Positions 6,849 through 7,589 of a stretch of 7,589 nt of DNA are shown in pieces. The translations under genes and the position numbers were made by a program. The first letter of the stretch is position 1. Every line of letters begins with the position of its first letter. The notes beneath the pieces are model-generated. The model did no database searches. It had not been told where the DNA came from and saw only the letters and a program-made list of their open reading frames with translations. Source of the DNA: Bacteroidales bacterium. GTDB lineage: Bacteria; Bacteroidota; Bacteroidia; Bacteroidales; UBA932. The stretch lies in assembly GCA_016295245.1 (NCBI GenBank), contig JAEDLO010000077.1, forward strand, positions 1 through 7,589, written 5' to 3'.

Positions 6849-7589
6849 CAAGAAGGAACAGCACCAGGCTGAGGACGAAAACCCCTATTCCGATATATGG
6901 CGTAGCTACGGCCGGGATGTTGAGTCCTATCTTGGCCGTGCTGATGAAGGTCAGGCAAACCGAAGTCATAAAACAGGCCGGGAAGAGGGTTATCAGATAT
7001 GAATAGCCCGCCCTTTCAGAATAGAGGAAGACGGTCAGGGCCCAGAAGGTAAAAATCGAAAGGGTCTGGTTGGCCCAGCCGAAGTACCTCCAGATCACAT
7101 CGAACCCATCCGCATCGGAAATGTTAAACCATAGCAGACCGGCGGTGCAGATAAAGAGCGGGATTGCCACGGCAAGCCTCTTGTGCACCGACCTCTGGTC
7201 TATCTTGAACGCCTCGGCAACTATCATTCGCGCAGCCCTGAGCGAGGTGTCGCCGCTGGTAATCGGGGCAGCGACTACGCCCAGCAGGGCGAGAATGGAA
7301 CCGAAGGTGCCCAGCCATTCCTTGGAAACCACATTAACCACAGCCGGTGCGGCAGAAACGCTTTCTGCGCCCATCTCCACATTTCCTCCGCCATAGAAGA
7401 AATAAGAAGAAATTGTCGCCCAAATCAGGGCTATCAGGCCTTCCACTATCATCGCCCCATAGAAAACCGGTCTTCCGAGGGTTTCCTTCTTGAGACAGCG
7501 GGCCATCAGAGGAGACTGGGTGGCGTGGAAGCCGCTGATTGCACCGCAGGCGATGGATATGAACATACAAGGGAAAATGGAGCCTGCGG
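6814..7589 (-). CDS. cstA: CstA-family carbon starvation transporter, C-terminal part (5' end outside window)
   Basis: The frame is open to the right edge, so the N-terminus is missing; 257 residues are visible. CstA proteins are inner-membrane carriers induced on carbon limitation and linked to peptide or pyruvate uptake (E. coli CstA and BtsT). Recognisable signatures are ACGAISGFHATQSPLMARC (~13-31), GRPVFYGAMIVEGLIALIWA (~38-57), PITSGDTSLRAARMIVAEAF (~108-127) and WRYFGWANQTLSIFTFWA (~166-183). These lie among about six hydrophobic segments (~40-62, 93-110, 138-155, 170-190, 197-216, 229-247). The protein ends right after the last segment with the basic tail AKRKLVRRVPA. It therefore lacks the long C-terminal extension of the 701-residue E. 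coli protein and fits the short Bacteroidales form. ATG 7566 is an internal Met, because the conserved sequence continues upstream. It converges on the aminopeptidase gene; its promoter is outside the window. Confidence 0.93.
   Translation of the reverse strand, partial: AGSIFPCMFISIACGAISGFHATQSPLMARCLKKETLGRPVFYGAMIVEGLIALIWATISSYFFYGGGNVEMGAESVSAAPAVVNVVSKEWLGTFGSILALLGVVAAPITSGDTSLRAARMIVAEAFKIDQRSVHKRLAVAIPLFICTAGLLWFNISDADGFDVIWRYFGWANQTLSIFTFWALTVFLYSERAGYSYLITLFPACFMTSVCLTFISTAKIGLNIPAVATPYIGIGVFVLSLVLFLLAKRKLVRRVPA

Overview
The window looks like chromosomal DNA of a Bacteroidota bacterium, most likely order Bacteroidales. None of the four complete genes has a recognisable Shine-Dalgarno sequence before its start. 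An exact TAnnTTTG -7 box, typical of Bacteroidales sigma factors, lies near the left end. The proteins resemble Bacteroidales versions as I know them: a ~400-residue single-chain serine dehydratase, a ~640-residue glutamine-dependent NAD synthase and a short CstA. By eye the G+C content is fairly high in the coding region, and clearly lower in the left intergenic stretch and the start of the first gene. I cannot name a genus from sequence alone.

Layout. Positions 1-148 have no protein gene. They hold an AT-rich divergent promoter region and, reading leftward, the apparent 5' part of a structured RNA (small RNA or leader) cut off by the window edge. Positions 173-6848 hold four plus-strand genes in what looks like one operon: a DMT/EamA-type membrane transporter, an iron-sulfur L-serine ammonia-lyase, glutamine-hydrolysing NAD synthase, and an exported M1-family zinc aminopeptidase. 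The junctions are 5 bp, 9 bp and a 4-bp ATGA overlap. From 6814 to the right edge, on the minus strand, is the C-terminal part of a CstA carbon-starvation transporter. It converges on the aminopeptidase gene, and the two coding regions overlap tail to tail by 35 bp.

How the genes may work together (inference). The aminopeptidase trims peptides in the periplasm. Serine dehydratase turns serine into pyruvate and ammonia. CstA-family proteins import peptides or pyruvate. The DMT protein may move an amino acid or related metabolite. NAD synthase makes the redox cofactor. This fits peptide and amino-acid catabolism, though nadE may simply be a housekeeping gene carried along.

I see no CRISPR array, mobile element, toxin-antitoxin pair, phage gene, tRNA or rRNA, and no evidence of a new defence or metabolic system. 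The items most worth a second look are the edge RNA, the operon grouping, the convergent overlap, and residue-level peculiarities in the dehydratase and aminopeptidase.
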